NCBI GenBank assembly: GCA_046328525.1
Contig: JAXLWK010000008.1
Coordinates: 124,001 to 188,000, forward strand
Length of the DNA stretch: 64,000 nt
From: JBDHWG01 sp046328525
Lineage (GTDB): Bacteria > Chloroflexota > Anaerolineae > Epilineales > JAHCIE01
Reading direction: 5' to 3'
Part shown: piece by piece, positions 9,021 through 17,517 of the stretch
Layout: each line of letters begins with the position of its first letter
Numbering within the stretch: position 1 is the stretch's first letter
Position numbers and translations under genes: made by a program
Notes under the pieces: generated by a model
The model's input: the letters and a program-made list of their open reading frames with translations, nothing else
Database searches by the model: none
What the model was told of the DNA's origin: nothing

Positions 9021-9181
9021 ACCAAACTCCTCTAGTGGATAAGGCCAGGATAAATGCAGGCGTGCGGTCGGCCATCGGTCGAGCCGCATTATGTAGAGGT
9101 TACGTGACCAGTATATCATAGTCACGAGGGAATTGCAAGCATCATGTAGCAACACGTAGCAGATTTCCCGCAAATAGGATG

Positions 9182-9187
9182 TATAAT
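9182..9187 (+). promoter_or_regulatory. -10 element of the HAD gene
   Basis: A perfect TATAAT stands 48 bp before the HAD start codon. I do not see a good -35 at the right distance. Confidence 0.45.
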
Positions 9188-9235
9188 AGCCGCGGCGTCG
9201 TTTGTGATGACATCGAACACCAAGGAGAATTCGTG

Positions 9236-9997
9236 ATGCCAGACAAAAAAGCGATTATCACCGACATGGACGGCGTGCTGGTGCGGGGCCGTCAGCCCAT
9301 CCCCGGCGCACCGGAGTTCATCGGGCGGCTTCTCGCCGAAGAGCGGCCGTTCCTGGTGCTGACCAACAACTCCCTCTACTCGCCGGTTGTCCTCAGCCAC
9401 CGCCTCCAGCGCAGCGGGCTGGACATTCCCAGCAATCGCATCCACACCTCGGCCCTCGCCACCGCCCAGTTCCTCGACTGGCAGCGGCCGCGCGGCACGG
9501 CCTACGTCATCGGCGAGGAGGGGCTATACGAGGCGTTGGAGGATGTGGGCTACACCTTCACGGACCAGTCGCCGGACTACGTCGTCCTCGGCGAGACCAA
9601 CGACTACAGCTTCGAGAAGATTACGCGGGGCATCCGCCTCATCCAGGGCGGCGCGCGCTTCATCGCCACCAACCCCGACGTGTCCGGCCCTAGCGAGGAT
9701 GGCATCGTCCCGGCCACCGGCGCGGCGGCGGCGGTCATCGAGCGCGTGGTCAACATCGCGCCGTACTACATCGGCAAGCCGAACCCGCTCATGATCCGCA
9801 CGGCGCTGCGACGCCTGGACCAGCACTCGGGCAACAGCATCATGATTGGCGACCGCATGGACACCGACATCCTGGCGGGGATGGAGAGCGGGCTGGAGAC
9901 CATCCTGGTGCTGACGGGGGTCACGACAATGGAGATGGTGGAGCGCTTCCCCTACCGGCCGTCGCGCATCGTGGAGTCCGTCGCCGACCTGCCGTAA
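9236..9997 (+). CDS. HAD-IIA (NagD-like) phosphatase
   Basis: 253 residues. The start is the ATG at 9236, with AAGGAG nine bases upstream. HAD motif I is ITDMDGVLV (nucleophile D10, acid D12), motif II is VLTNNS, the motif III Lys is in YYIGKPNPLMI, and motif IV is IGDRMDTDILAGMESG. The large C2A cap between motifs II and III is the NagD/phosphoglycolate phosphatase type. Substrates of this family are small phosphorylated sugars, glycerol phosphate, nucleotides or pyridoxal phosphate, and the sequence does not tell which. Monocistronic: the LCP gene diverges from it and a terminator hairpin follows at 10237. Confidence 0.93.
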   Translation: MPDKKAIITDMDGVLVRGRQPIPGAPEFIGRLLAEERPFLVLTNNSLYSPVVLSHRLQRSGLDIPSNRIHTSALATAQFLDWQRPRGTAYVIGEEGLYEALEDVGYTFTDQSPDYVVLGETNDYSFEKITRGIRLIQGGARFIATNPDVSGPSEDGIVPATGAAAAVIERVVNIAPYYIGKPNPLMIRTALRRLDQHSGNSIMIGDRMDTDILAGMESGLETILVLTGVTTMEMVERFPYRPSRIVESVADLP

Positions 9998-10033
9998 TGG
10001 ACGGTTCGGCGTAGGGATGCGAATGGTGTAGTA

Positions 10034-10056
10034 GGGGCAGGTTTCAAACCTGCCCC
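10034..10056. repeat. perfect palindrome, family C (GGGGCAGGTTT arms)
   Basis: An 11-bp arm GGGGCAGGTTT, one central C and the exact complementary arm. A longer copy is at 31878-31906. It can form a hairpin 37 bp past the HAD stop. Confidence 0.85.
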
Positions 10057-10236
10057 CACCGCCGCCAGCAGAATGCAGCGATAATTCGTTGGGATTCATG
10101 AGGCGGTACACCGAGACCGCGCTGCGAGACTTCAAGCGTAGGGTTGGGCGTTGGGTACCCGGTGGGTGACAAGAGGGCAACGGTCAAGTCGCAGAGACGA
10201 AAGTGATGTATAAATAAGACGGTTTCTCCTCCTCCA

Positions 10237-10285
10237 GGGAAGGGCCGCGCGGGATGGGCTCCGCGCCGGCCCTTCCTGAGTTTTT
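10237..10285 (+). terminator. rho-independent terminator
   Basis: The stem GGAAGGGCC with its complement is extended by GCGCGG/CCGCGC with one bulge, and is followed by TGAG and TTTTT. It ends transcription coming from the HAD gene and isolates the CHAT gene promoter just downstream. Confidence 0.7.
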
Positions 10286-10312
10286 ACCCCCCTTGCGTGC
10301 GATACGCGGCTG

Positions 10313-10321
10313 TGATATACT
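10313..10321 (+). promoter_or_regulatory. extended -10 promoter of the CHAT gene
   Basis: TGATATACT matches the extended -10 pattern TGnTATAAT with one mismatch. Transcription would start near 10328, giving a leader of about 145 nt that contains the family B inverted repeat at 10351-10415. Confidence 0.5.
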
Positions 10322-10350
10322 GTGGGTCAAGAGTGGCGCGTTGCATACGT

Positions 10351-10415
10351 TGTCACTCTGAGCGTAGCGAAGAGTCCCCTGCGTCGAGGGATGCCTCGCT
10401 GCGCTCAGCATGACA
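10351..10415. repeat. inverted-repeat element, family B, in the CHAT leader
   Basis: TGTCACTCTGAGCGTAGCGA on the left and GCTGCGCTCAGCATGACA on the right can pair over about 65 bp. It extends the open frame upstream of the CHAT gene but looks non-coding. The translated extension has no family resemblance. Confidence 0.75.
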
Positions 10416-10471
10416 TTGCGGCGCTGCCGCCAGCGGCGTCATATGCCCCCCCTCGTTCCGAGGAGCCTGCC

Positions 10472-13400
10472 ATGTCCAGCCGCGACCCGCAGCCTACCCG
10501 CACCCTCCGCCTGACCCAGACCCGCGTCGGCGCTGATACCTTCCGCGTCGAGATCGCAGTCGAAGGCGCGGGCGTCGCCCGCCGCACCGCCGAGTCCACA
10601 TTTACCTTCACCCTCACCGCCCAGGAGCGCGAAGACGTGCGTTGGTACCTGGAGGACTACCTCCAGTTCCCCGCCGACCCCGCGCCGGAGATCGCCGCCC
10701 GCATCGAGCGGCACACGGACGACATCGGCCGCGACCTCTTCGGCAAGGCCTTCGACAGCAGCCGCGACGCGCAGCGCGTGTGGGACCAGATGCTCGATGC
10801 CATGAACCAGACCCGCGTCGAGATCGTCACAACCGTCGAAGACGCGGCGGCCATCCCCTGGGAGCTGCTGCGCGACCCGCAGACCGACCACGCCCTCGCC
10901 CTGTTCGCCCAGTCCTTCGTGCGCACCCAGCCTAACGCCGCCCTGAACCCACGCGTGCCGCAAAGCGAAGGCACCATTCGCATCCTGCTCGCCATCTGCC
11001 GGCCGGGCCGGGACGACGACGTGCCTTTCCGTTCCGTCGCCAGCCGCATCGTCAAGGGCTTGGGCGACCGCGATGACTTCGACCTGCACGTTCTGCGCCC
11101 GGCGACGTTCAAGCGCCTGGGCGAGGCGCTGCGCGAGGCTAAGCAGCGCGGCGCGCCCTACCACGTCGTCCACTTCGACGGCCACGGCGTCTACGGCAGC
11201 AAAGCGGCGTTCAAGCGCGATGTTTTCAGCGACAACCGGCCCGGCGATCACGGCTACCTGGCGTTCGAGAACCCGGGCCAGAAAGCGAACATGGAGCTGG
11301 TGTCCGGGCCGAAGCTGGGCAAGCTCCTGGCCGAGACCGGCGTTCCCGTGCTTGTCCTCAACGCCTGCCGTTCCGCTCACGCCGAGCCGTCCGCGACGCC
11401 CAAGCCCGCCGACGGCGATGTCTCCGCCGCGGCCCCCGCCGCGTCCGCCCCGGCCGACCCCCACGCCCAGGTGCGCGCCTACGGCTCGCTGGCGCAGGAG
11501 GTCATGGACGCGGGGGCGGGCGGCGTCCTCGCCATGCGCTACAACGTCTTCGTCGTCACCGCCGCCCAGTTCGTCGCCGACCTCTACACCGCCCTGGCAT
11601 CCGGCCTCACCTTCGGCCACGCCGCGACCGACGCCCGCAAGGGCCTGGCCGAGAAGCCGCTGCGCGAGATCTCCGTCCCGCGCGAGCTGCAAGACTGGCC
11701 CGTGCCCATCGTCTACGAGGCCGCGCCGATTCGGCTCTTCCCGCCGCGAGGGGCGGCCGACATTCTGCGCGTTGACCTGAACGCGGGCCAGGTGACGCCC
11801 GGCGCGCGGCTCGACGCCGACCTGCCCAGGCCGCCGGACGCGGGCTTCTTCGGCCGCGACGACGCCCTGCTGGACCTGGACCGCGCCTTCGACAGCCAGT
11901 GCGTCGTCCTGCTCCACGCCTACGCCGGCAGCGGCAAGACCGCCACCGCCGCCGAGTTCGCCCGCTGGTACGCGCTGACCGGCGGGCTGCGCGGGGAAGT
12001 AACGCTCCCCAACCGCCTCGGCGAGGGCGTGGTCTTGTTCACGAGCTTCGAGCGCCGCCGTACGTTGGCGGACCTGCTGGCTCAGCTAGCCGTCACCTTC
12101 GAGCAGGTGCTCCAAGCCAAGTGCATTCCCTGGGATGCGAAAAGCCCAGCAGAGAAACGCAACATCGCCTTGCAGATCCTGCGCGACGTGCCTGTCCTGT
12201 GGGTGTGGGACAACGTCGAGCCGGTGGCGGGCTTCCCCAGCGGCGCGGCCTCGGCGTGGAGCGGCGAGGAGCAGCGCGAGCTGGCCGACTTCCTCCGCGA
12301 CGCCAGGGACACCCGCGCCCGCTTCCTGCTCACGTCGCGGCGCGACGAGCGCGGCTGGCTGGGCGACGTGCCGCGGCGCATCACCCTGCGGCCGATGCGC
12401 TGGCAGGAGCGGAGTCTGCTCGCCCGCGCCCTGGCCGAGCGCCACGGCCGGCCCATTGTGGATGTGGACGCGTGGCAGCCGCTGCTGCGCTACAGCCAGG
12501 GCAACCCGCTGACGCTGACCGTCGTGGTCGGCCAGGCGCTGCGCGACGGCCTGAACAGCAAAGACCAGATCGAGGCGTACGTGGCGCGGCTGCGGGCGGG
12601 CGAAGCCGCCTTCACCGACGAGGCCGAGCAAGGGCGGGCGAAGTCCCTCGGCGCGTCCCTCGGCTACGGCTTCGACGCCGCGTTCGGCGAGGACGAGCGG
12701 CGCGTCCTGGCCCTGCTCCACCTCTTCCAGGGTTTTGTGGATGTGAACACCCTGGTCTTGATGGGCGACCCTGGCCTCCCGGCGCCCGCGCCCGAGGTCG
12801 CCGGGCTGATCCGCGAGACGGCTATCCGCCTGCTGGACCGCGCAGCGGAGATCGGCCTGCTCAACGCCTACGGCGGCGGCTACTACGCCATCCACCCGAC
12901 CGTGCCGTGGTTCCTGCAGAACCTGTTCGAGCGGTATTACGGCAGTCCCTCCTCCATCCCCCCAACCCCCTTCCTCCCCCCACCAGTGGGGGAGGAAGGG
13001 GGTGCCGAGCAGAGCGAGGCGGGGGATAGAGAGGGACTCCCTCCCGCCCTGCGCGCCGTCCGCGCGTGGGTCGAGGCCGAGGGCGCGCTGGGCGACTACT
13101 ACCACAACGCGTACGGGGCCGGGAACCGCGGCGTCATCGCCGCGCTGGCGGAGGAGGAGGACAACCTCCTTCGCGCCCGCGCCCTTGCTCGCCGTTACGG
13201 CTGGTGGGGTGGCGTCATCTCCGCGATGCAGGGACTGGACCGGCTGTATGACCACCGCGGGCGGCGCGAGGAGTGGCGGCGGCTGGTGGAGGAGATCGTC
13301 CCGGACTTCGTGGACGCGGCGACGGGCGGCCCGCGCCCCGGCCGGGAGGAGGAGTGGAGACCGGTAATGGAGTACCGGGTGCGGCTGGCGCAAGAGGCGC

Positions 13401-14239
13401 GGCGGTGGCAGGAGGCCGAGGCGCTCCAGCGGGTGACCGTCGAGTGGGACCGCCGCCGCGCCGCCGACGCCCTGGCCGCGCCGCCCGCCAGCCTGGACGA
13501 CCGGCAGCGCCACACCGTCCGCAGCCTGGCGGTGACGCTGCACGAGCTGGCGCAGATCGAGCGCGAGCAGGGGCAGTCTGCGTGCGTCGCGCATTATGAG
13601 GAAGCTCTGGCGTTACTCGAGCGCATAGCCGACAAACCGGCGGCCGCAAGCGCGGCCTTCAACCTCGGCCACGCCTACAAGGACCTTCCCGCGCTGCGGG
13701 ACCTGGCCCAGGCCGAGACGTGGTACCGCCGCAGCCTGGCCCTGACTCCCGAAGACGACCGCCTGGGGCGCGGCCAGTGCCTGGGCCAGCTAGGCCTTGT
13801 GGCCCGCGAGCGCTTCGCGGAGGCGCGGGCGGCCGGGCGGCCCGCGCAGGAGCAGCGGACGCACTTCAACGCCGCGCTGCGGTCCTACCTCGACGCCCTG
13901 GCGATGTTCCCCGCCGACGACGTGGCCGACCTGGCCGTGACCCACCACCAGATTGGCATCATCTACGGCGACGCCGGCGACCTCGACCAGGCGCTGCCCC
14001 ACTACCGCGAATCCATCCGTTACAAGGAAAGCATGGGCGACCTGTACCTCGCCGGCACGACGCGCTACAACGTCGCCCTGGCCCTCGCACAGGACGGCCG
14101 CCTGGGCGACGCCCTGTTGTACGCCCAGGCCGCCCTGCGCAACTTCGAGCCGTACGGCGCAGGCGCGGCGGACATGGCGCAGAAGACGCAGGAGTTGATC
14201 GCGCTGATTGAGGAGGCGGGGAAGACTGGCAACGGATAG
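10472..14239 (+). CDS. CHAT protease - STAND ATPase - TPR protein
   Basis: 1255 residues from the ATG at 10472 (GAGGAG upstream). Residues 1-150 are an N-terminal module often seen before CHAT. The CHAT caspase-like domain (about 165-420) has HFDGHG (His238) and LVLNACRS (Cys299) as the likely catalytic pair. A STAND/NB-ARC-like ATPase follows, opened by FFGRDDALLDLD, with P-loop AGSGKT (Lys489), Walker B VLWVWDNVE and the sensor Arg in FLLTSRRDERGW. A Pro/Gly-rich insert at about 824-853 comes next, then a helical TPR region to the end (EALALLERIADKPAAASAAF, QIGIIYGDAGDLDQALPHY). Proteins of this build act as ligand-triggered proteases in cell death or antiviral defence. That role is inferred; neither the trigger nor the substrate is known. 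Confidence 0.88.
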   Translation: MSSRDPQPTRTLRLTQTRVGADTFRVEIAVEGAGVARRTAESTFTFTLTAQEREDVRWYLEDYLQFPADPAPEIAARIERHTDDIGRDLFGKAFDSSRDAQRVWDQMLDAMNQTRVEIVTTVEDAAAIPWELLRDPQTDHALALFAQSFVRTQPNAALNPRVPQSEGTIRILLAICRPGRDDDVPFRSVASRIVKGLGDRDDFDLHVLRPATFKRLGEALREAKQRGAPYHVVHFDGHGVYGSKAAFKRDVFSDNRPGDHGYLAFENPGQKANMELVSGPKLGKLLAETGVPVLVLNACRSAHAEPSATPKPADGDVSAAAPAASAPADPHAQVRAYGSLAQEVMDAGAGGVLAMRYNVFVVTAAQFVADLYTALASGLTFGHAATDARKGLAEKPLREISVPRELQDWPVPIVYEAAPIRLFPPRGAADILRVDLNAGQVTPGARLDADLPRPPDAGFFGRDDALLDLDRAFDSQCVVLLHAYAGSGKTATAAEFARWYALTGGLRGEVTLPNRLGEGVVLFTSFERRRTLADLLAQLAVTFEQVLQAKCIPWDAKSPAEKRNIALQILRDVPVLWVWDNVEPVAGFPSGAASAWSGEEQRELADFLRDARDTRARFLLTSRRDERGWLGDVPRRITLRPMRWQERSLLARALAERHGRPIVDVDAWQPLLRYSQGNPLTLTVVVGQALRDGLNSKDQIEAYVARLRAGEAAFTDEAEQGRAKSLGASLGYGFDAAFGEDERRVLALLHLFQGFVDVNTLVLMGDPGLPAPAPEVAGLIRETAIRLLDRAAEIGLLNAYGGGYYAIHPTVPWFLQNLFERYYGSPSSIPPTPFLPPPVGEEGGAEQSEAGDREGLPPALRAVRAWVEAEGALGDYYHNAYGAGNRGVIAALAEEEDNLLRARALARRYGWWGGVISAMQGLDRLYDHRGRREEWRRLVEEIVPDFVDAATGGPRPGREEEWRPVMEYRVRLAQEARRWQEAEALQRVTVEWDRRRAADALAAPPASLDDRQRHTVRSLAVTLHELAQIEREQGQSACVAHYEEALALLERIADKPAAASAAFNLGHAYKDLPALRDLAQAETWYRRSLALTPEDDRLGRGQCLGQLGLVARERFAEARAAGRPAQEQRTHFNAALRSYLDALAMFPADDVADLAVTHHQIGIIYGDAGDLDQALPHYRESIRYKESMGDLYLAGTTRYNVALALAQDGRLGDALLYAQAALRNFEPYGAGAADMAQKTQELIALIEEAGKTGNG
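12966..13002. repeat. palindrome inside the CHAT coding sequence
   Basis: A perfect 15-bp arm (CCCCCTTCCTCCCCC), a 7-nt loop and the exact complement, read in frame within the CHAT gene. A related palindrome lies at 16442-16467 between two other genes, which suggests an intergenic-type element landed in the gene between the ATPase and TPR parts. Confidence 0.8.
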
Positions 14240-14242
14240 AAA

Positions 14243-14306
14243 ACGGATAAACGGATATGTCATTTGGTGTAGCTGCGTCTCCCAGGCAGTCCATCCGTTT
14301 ATCCGT
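14243..14306. repeat. inverted repeat between convergent genes
   Basis: The 14-bp arms ACGGATAAACGGAT (14243-14256) and the exact complement (14293-14306) are separated by 36 nt. The pair sits between the ends of the CHAT gene and the small membrane gene, where a two-way terminator would be expected, though no U-run is seen. Confidence 0.7.
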
Positions 14307-14335
14307 GACTGCATCCGTTGTCAGCTCTGGCGGCG

Positions 14336-14896
14336 TCACGGCGTTGGGGTGACGAGGATGATGCGCGTCGGAGCGGGCGGCGGCGCCGACGGCACGACGG
14401 CCAGGAAGAGCACCAGGACGACGACGGTCAGGAAGCTCAGGATGAGCACGGCCTGGGAGAAGTGCAGCCAGCGCAGCTTCTCGCGGCTGACGCGCTGGTA
14501 GGCGTCGCGCAGCCTCAGCCACGCCGCCGGGCTGTAGTCGTTGAGGTCGGCGTCGCGCGGCCGCGGTACGAAGACGAACGTCGCCAGCATCATGCTCACC
14601 AGCCACAGCAGCACCGGGACGACGAACGGCAGCAGCCACAGCCCACTGATGCGGTCCTTGACGTTGCCGAAGGCGAACACGGCGAAGGTGATGCCCTGCA
14701 GCGCCCCGGTCAGGGTGATGAGCTGCTTCGCGGCGTCCTCGATGCGCTTGATGGCCTCGACGGGCGCGTCGTTCTGCACCTTGCGCCAGCTCGCAGCGGC
14801 ATCGTCGGCGATCTTCTGCTGCTCCGGTGTCGGCGGCCGCGACGGCACGACGATGGGCTTCTCTCCGGGCGGCTCGCCCGGCGGCTGCGTGGCCAT
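14336..14896 (-). CDS. small membrane protein of unknown function
   Basis: 186 residues. A Pro-rich N-terminus (about 1-25) and an amphipathic helix (about 25-60) precede three hydrophobic helices: ITLTGALQGITFAVFAFG, LWLLPFVVPVLLWLVSMMLATFVFV and AVLILSFLTVVVLVLFLAVV. It ends in a Pro/Thr-rich tail. No family recognised. Its ATG directly abuts the TAG of the gene upstream, so the two are co-translated. It converges on the CHAT-STAND-TPR gene; a link, for example as a membrane target or anchor, is possible but unproven. Confidence 0.75.
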   Translation of the reverse strand: MATQPPGEPPGEKPIVVPSRPPTPEQQKIADDAAASWRKVQNDAPVEAIKRIEDAAKQLITLTGALQGITFAVFAFGNVKDRISGLWLLPFVVPVLLWLVSMMLATFVFVPRPRDADLNDYSPAAWLRLRDAYQRVSREKLRWLHFSQAVLILSFLTVVVLVLFLAVVPSAPPPAPTRIILVTPTP

Positions 14897-15157
14897 CTAC
14901 GCCTGCCTGCCCTTGAACACGGGCAGCTTGCCGCCGACGCCGGGGAGGCGGCCCAGGACGAGGTTGGCGTAGCCCCACGCCGCGGGCACGGTCAGGATGT
15001 TGGTGTGGCCGCGCTTGCAGTCGGCAATGATGTCCTTCGTCTTGACCTCGTCGTCGTCGTCCGCGGGCTTGTCGGGGATGTCGAGGGCGATGGTGTTGCG
15101 CGGGTCGTCCTTGCAGTCCGGGTGCCAGCAGTCATACTCGATGTTCCGTTCCGACAT
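14897..15157 (-). CDS. small protein with possible Cys/His zinc site, unknown
   Basis: 86 residues from the ATG at 15157, which has an excellent AAGGAGG site. The N-terminal part has YDCWHPDCKDD, and DCKRGHTN comes about 30 residues later, giving Cys/His pairs that could bind zinc. An acidic stretch (DKPADDDDE) lies between them. The C-terminal half (PAAWGYANLVLGRLPGVGG) is small and glycine-rich. No family recognised. It is the first gene of a two-gene unit with the membrane protein: the stop TAG is followed at once by the next ATG. Confidence 0.7.
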   Translation of the reverse strand: MSERNIEYDCWHPDCKDDPRNTIALDIPDKPADDDDEVKTKDIIADCKRGHTNILTVPAAWGYANLVLGRLPGVGGKLPVFKGRQA

Positions 15158-15179
15158 TCGCGTCCTCCTTGAGTCAGGC

Positions 15180-16403
15180 TCACTCCACAATCGCCTGATA
15201 CACGGCCACGCGCACCTCGCGCCGCAGCGGGTAGAACATCGAGGGCGCGAACTGGGTGTAGAACATGGCGATCAGGTCCTCGGCCGGATCGTTCCAGAAC
15301 ACCGTCTCGAACGCCCCGCCCCAGCCATACGCGCCGGGCGAGCCGATGATCTGCGCTTGCGTCATGTCCACCTGCACCGAGACGCCGAGGCCGAAGCCCT
15401 GCCCCGCCGTGAACTGCGCGGCGGCGGGGAAGATGACCGGCGGCATGAGGGCGGCGGGCAGGTGGTTCATCGTCATCAGCTCGACCGTCTTGCGCCCCAG
15501 CAGCCGCACCCCGTCCAGGTCCCCCTCGTTCAGCAGCATCTGGCAGAAGCGCAGGTAGTCGGCCGGCGTCGAGACCAGGCCGCCACCACCGGACAGCAGC
15601 ACCGCCGGCCGGGCGAACTGGCTTGCGCCGGGCGCCTCGACGAGGGTCAGGCCGGTGGGGCCGAGCGTGTACAGCGCGGCCAGGCGATCCAGGGCCGACG
15701 GCGCAACCTGGAAGCCGGTCTCGGTCATGCCCAGGGGCGCGAAGATGCGCTCGCGGAAGAACACGTCGAGCGTCTGCCCCGACAGCACTTCCACCAGGCG
15801 GCCCAGCACGTCGGTCGAGAGGCTGTATTGCCAGCGCGTGCCCGGCTGGCTCGCCAGGGGCAGCCGCCCCAGGCGCACGATCTTCTCGGCGAGCGGCTCG
15901 TCGAACGCGGTCATCCTCGCCGCCGCGTACATCGCTTCGATCGGGGAGAGTTGCGGCAGCAAGCCGTAGGCCAGGCCGCCGGTGTGGGTGAACAGGTCGT
16001 GCACCGTGACGGGGCGCGCCGTCGGCTCCAGCAGCGGCGCTTCGGGTGTCCCGCCGACCATGACCTGCATCGCGCCTAGTTCGGGCAGGTAGCGCGAGAT
16101 GGGGTCGTTGAGCTGGAACCGCCCCTCCTCGTAGAGCATCATCACCGCCACGCTCGTGATGGGTTTGGTCATCGAGGCGATGCGGAAGATCGTGTCGAGC
16201 GTCATCGGCGTGCCCGCCTCGATGTCGCGCTGGCCGACGGCCTCGGCGTAGGCCACCGCGCCGCTGCGCCAGATGACGCCGACCAGCCCGGCCAGCTTGC
16301 CCTCGTCCACGTAGCGCCGCATCAGATCCGTGACGCGGCCCAGGCGCGCCGACGACAGGCCGACGGCCTCCGGCGTCACCGTTTCCAGCATCGTTATGCT
16401 CAT
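15180..16403 (-). CDS. serine hydrolase, beta-lactamase/class C type
   Basis: 407 residues from the ATG at 16403 (AAGGAAGGA upstream); longer starts run into a palindromic repeat. The active-site motif SMTK has nucleophile S77 and Lys80 (TIFRIASMTKPITS), and the Tyr motif is YSL in WQYSLSTDVLGRLVE. HTGG and a GWGG near the C-terminus complete the esterase/beta-lactamase fold (PF00144). No signal peptide, so it is cytoplasmic as read. Family members are esterases, D-aminopeptidases or PBP-like hydrolases, and the substrate is not evident. It is followed on the same strand by no close partner. Confidence 0.9.
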   Translation of the reverse strand: MSITMLETVTPEAVGLSSARLGRVTDLMRRYVDEGKLAGLVGVIWRSGAVAYAEAVGQRDIEAGTPMTLDTIFRIASMTKPITSVAVMMLYEEGRFQLNDPISRYLPELGAMQVMVGGTPEAPLLEPTARPVTVHDLFTHTGGLAYGLLPQLSPIEAMYAAARMTAFDEPLAEKIVRLGRLPLASQPGTRWQYSLSTDVLGRLVEVLSGQTLDVFFRERIFAPLGMTETGFQVAPSALDRLAALYTLGPTGLTLVEAPGASQFARPAVLLSGGGGLVSTPADYLRFCQMLLNEGDLDGVRLLGRKTVELMTMNHLPAALMPPVIFPAAAQFTAGQGFGLGVSVQVDMTQAQIIGSPGAYGWGGAFETVFWNDPAEDLIAMFYTQFAPSMFYPLRREVRVAVYQAIVE

Positions 16404-16441
16404 GGTGTCCTTCCTTGGGGTTCGTCCCTCATCCCCCAACC

Positions 16442-16467
16442 CCCTTCTCCCACAAGGGGAGAAGGGG
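16442..16467. repeat. palindrome of CCCCTTCTCCC type
   Basis: CCCCTTCTCCC and GGGGAGAAGGGGG pair around a short loop, 19 bp past the end of the flavin oxidoreductase gene (minus strand), so it may also terminate that transcript. Related to the palindrome inside the CHAT gene. Confidence 0.65.
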
Positions 16468-16485
16468 GCCGGCGTTGTCGCTACC

Positions 16486-17418
16486 CTAGGCAAACTGCGG
16501 GATGACCTCGCGCGCGAAGAGGCGCACGGCGTCGGTGCGCGGGAAGTCGGCGAAGCGCAGCATGAAGTGGGTCACGCCCAGGTCGGTGAAGCGGCGCAGG
16601 TGCGCGGCCACTTCGTCCGGCGTGCCGACGACCGAGCCATCCGGCTGGCAGAACGGGGTGGCGTCGGCCATGCGCCGCGCCTCCGCCGTCGTCGGCGCGA
16701 CGGCCACGCAGTCGCACGCCCAGGTCTTGACAATGCTGTCGTAGTCGCGCCCCACGTCGGCGCAGTGGGCGCGCAGGGTCGCCAGGAGGTCGGCGTACTT
16801 CTCGACACTGCCGCCGGGGAAGTTCCACCAGTCGGCGGAGCGCGCGACGAGGCGCAGCATGAGCTGCTTGCCGCCGCCACCAATCATGATCGGCGGCAGG
16901 GGCGCAGGCTTCGGCTCGCAGATGGCGTCGCGCACCTGGTAGTACTTGCCCTCGAACGTCGTGCGCGGCTCCGTCCACATGCGGCGGATGATCTGCACGG
17001 TCTCGGCAAGCTCGTGGATGCGCTGCGCCGGCGGTGGGAAGTCGTAACCGTAGGCGAGGTACTCATCCTTCTTCCAGCCTGCGCCGAGGCCGAGCACCAG
17101 CCGCCCGCCGGATAGCTCCTGGAGCGTGGCCGCCATCTTCGCCGTCAGGGCCGGCGGCCGATAGGATTGCGAGAGGACGATGTTGCCGAACAGGTAGTCC
17201 TTGTGAGCGCCGGCCAGGTAGGTCAGGGTCGTCCAGCACTCGTAGGTGGCCGTCATGGGGTCCTGGAAGTTGGCCCACGGCACGAAGTGGTCGGCGACCC
17301 AGGCGGACACGAAGCCGCCGCGCGCCGCGTCCAGCAGGTCGTCCATCTGCGCGACGAACGCCTGGCTCGAGCTGCCGTCGGTCGGAAAATCGGGCATTCG
17401 CAAGCCGAAATCAATCAT
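16486..17418 (-). CDS. LLM-class flavin (F420/FMN)-dependent oxidoreductase
   Basis: 310 residues from the ATG at 17418 (GGAG upstream). It has the luciferase-like TIM barrel pattern: FGLRMPDFPT at the start, WVADHFVPW with ATYECWTTLTYLAG, then LFGNIVLSQSYRPPALTAKMAATLQELSGGRLVLGLGAGW, and a C-terminal LGVTHFMLRF. The GRLVLGLGAGWKKDEYLAYGYDFP signature is common in F420-dependent members. The reaction cannot be named. It is a single gene, transcribed away from the alpha/beta-hydrolase operon with a 171-bp divergent spacer. Confidence 0.9.
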   Translation of the reverse strand: MIDFGLRMPDFPTDGSSSQAFVAQMDDLLDAARGGFVSAWVADHFVPWANFQDPMTATYECWTTLTYLAGAHKDYLFGNIVLSQSYRPPALTAKMAATLQELSGGRLVLGLGAGWKKDEYLAYGYDFPPPAQRIHELAETVQIIRRMWTEPRTTFEGKYYQVRDAICEPKPAPLPPIMIGGGGKQLMLRLVARSADWWNFPGGSVEKYADLLATLRAHCADVGRDYDSIVKTWACDCVAVAPTTAEARRMADATPFCQPDGSVVGTPDEVAAHLRRFTDLGVTHFMLRFADFPRTDAVRLFAREVIPQFA

Positions 17419-17517
17419 GGAAAGCTCCGGGGTGTGTGAGTATCTGGGTCGGATGATAGCCCCGGCGGGGGTGACGGTCAAGCCTCCATCGGATTTCGAG
17501 AAGCGCACCACGAGGAC

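Noticed and set aside
10322..10471. 50-residue N-terminal extension of the CHAT protein
   Set aside because: It reads through the family B repeat and the likely transcription start. The ATG at 10472 has a clean GAGGAG site.
12086..13594. 502-codon minus-strand frame opposite the CHAT gene
   Set aside because: Shadow frame; no ribosome site or motif, while the plus frame has all catalytic motifs.
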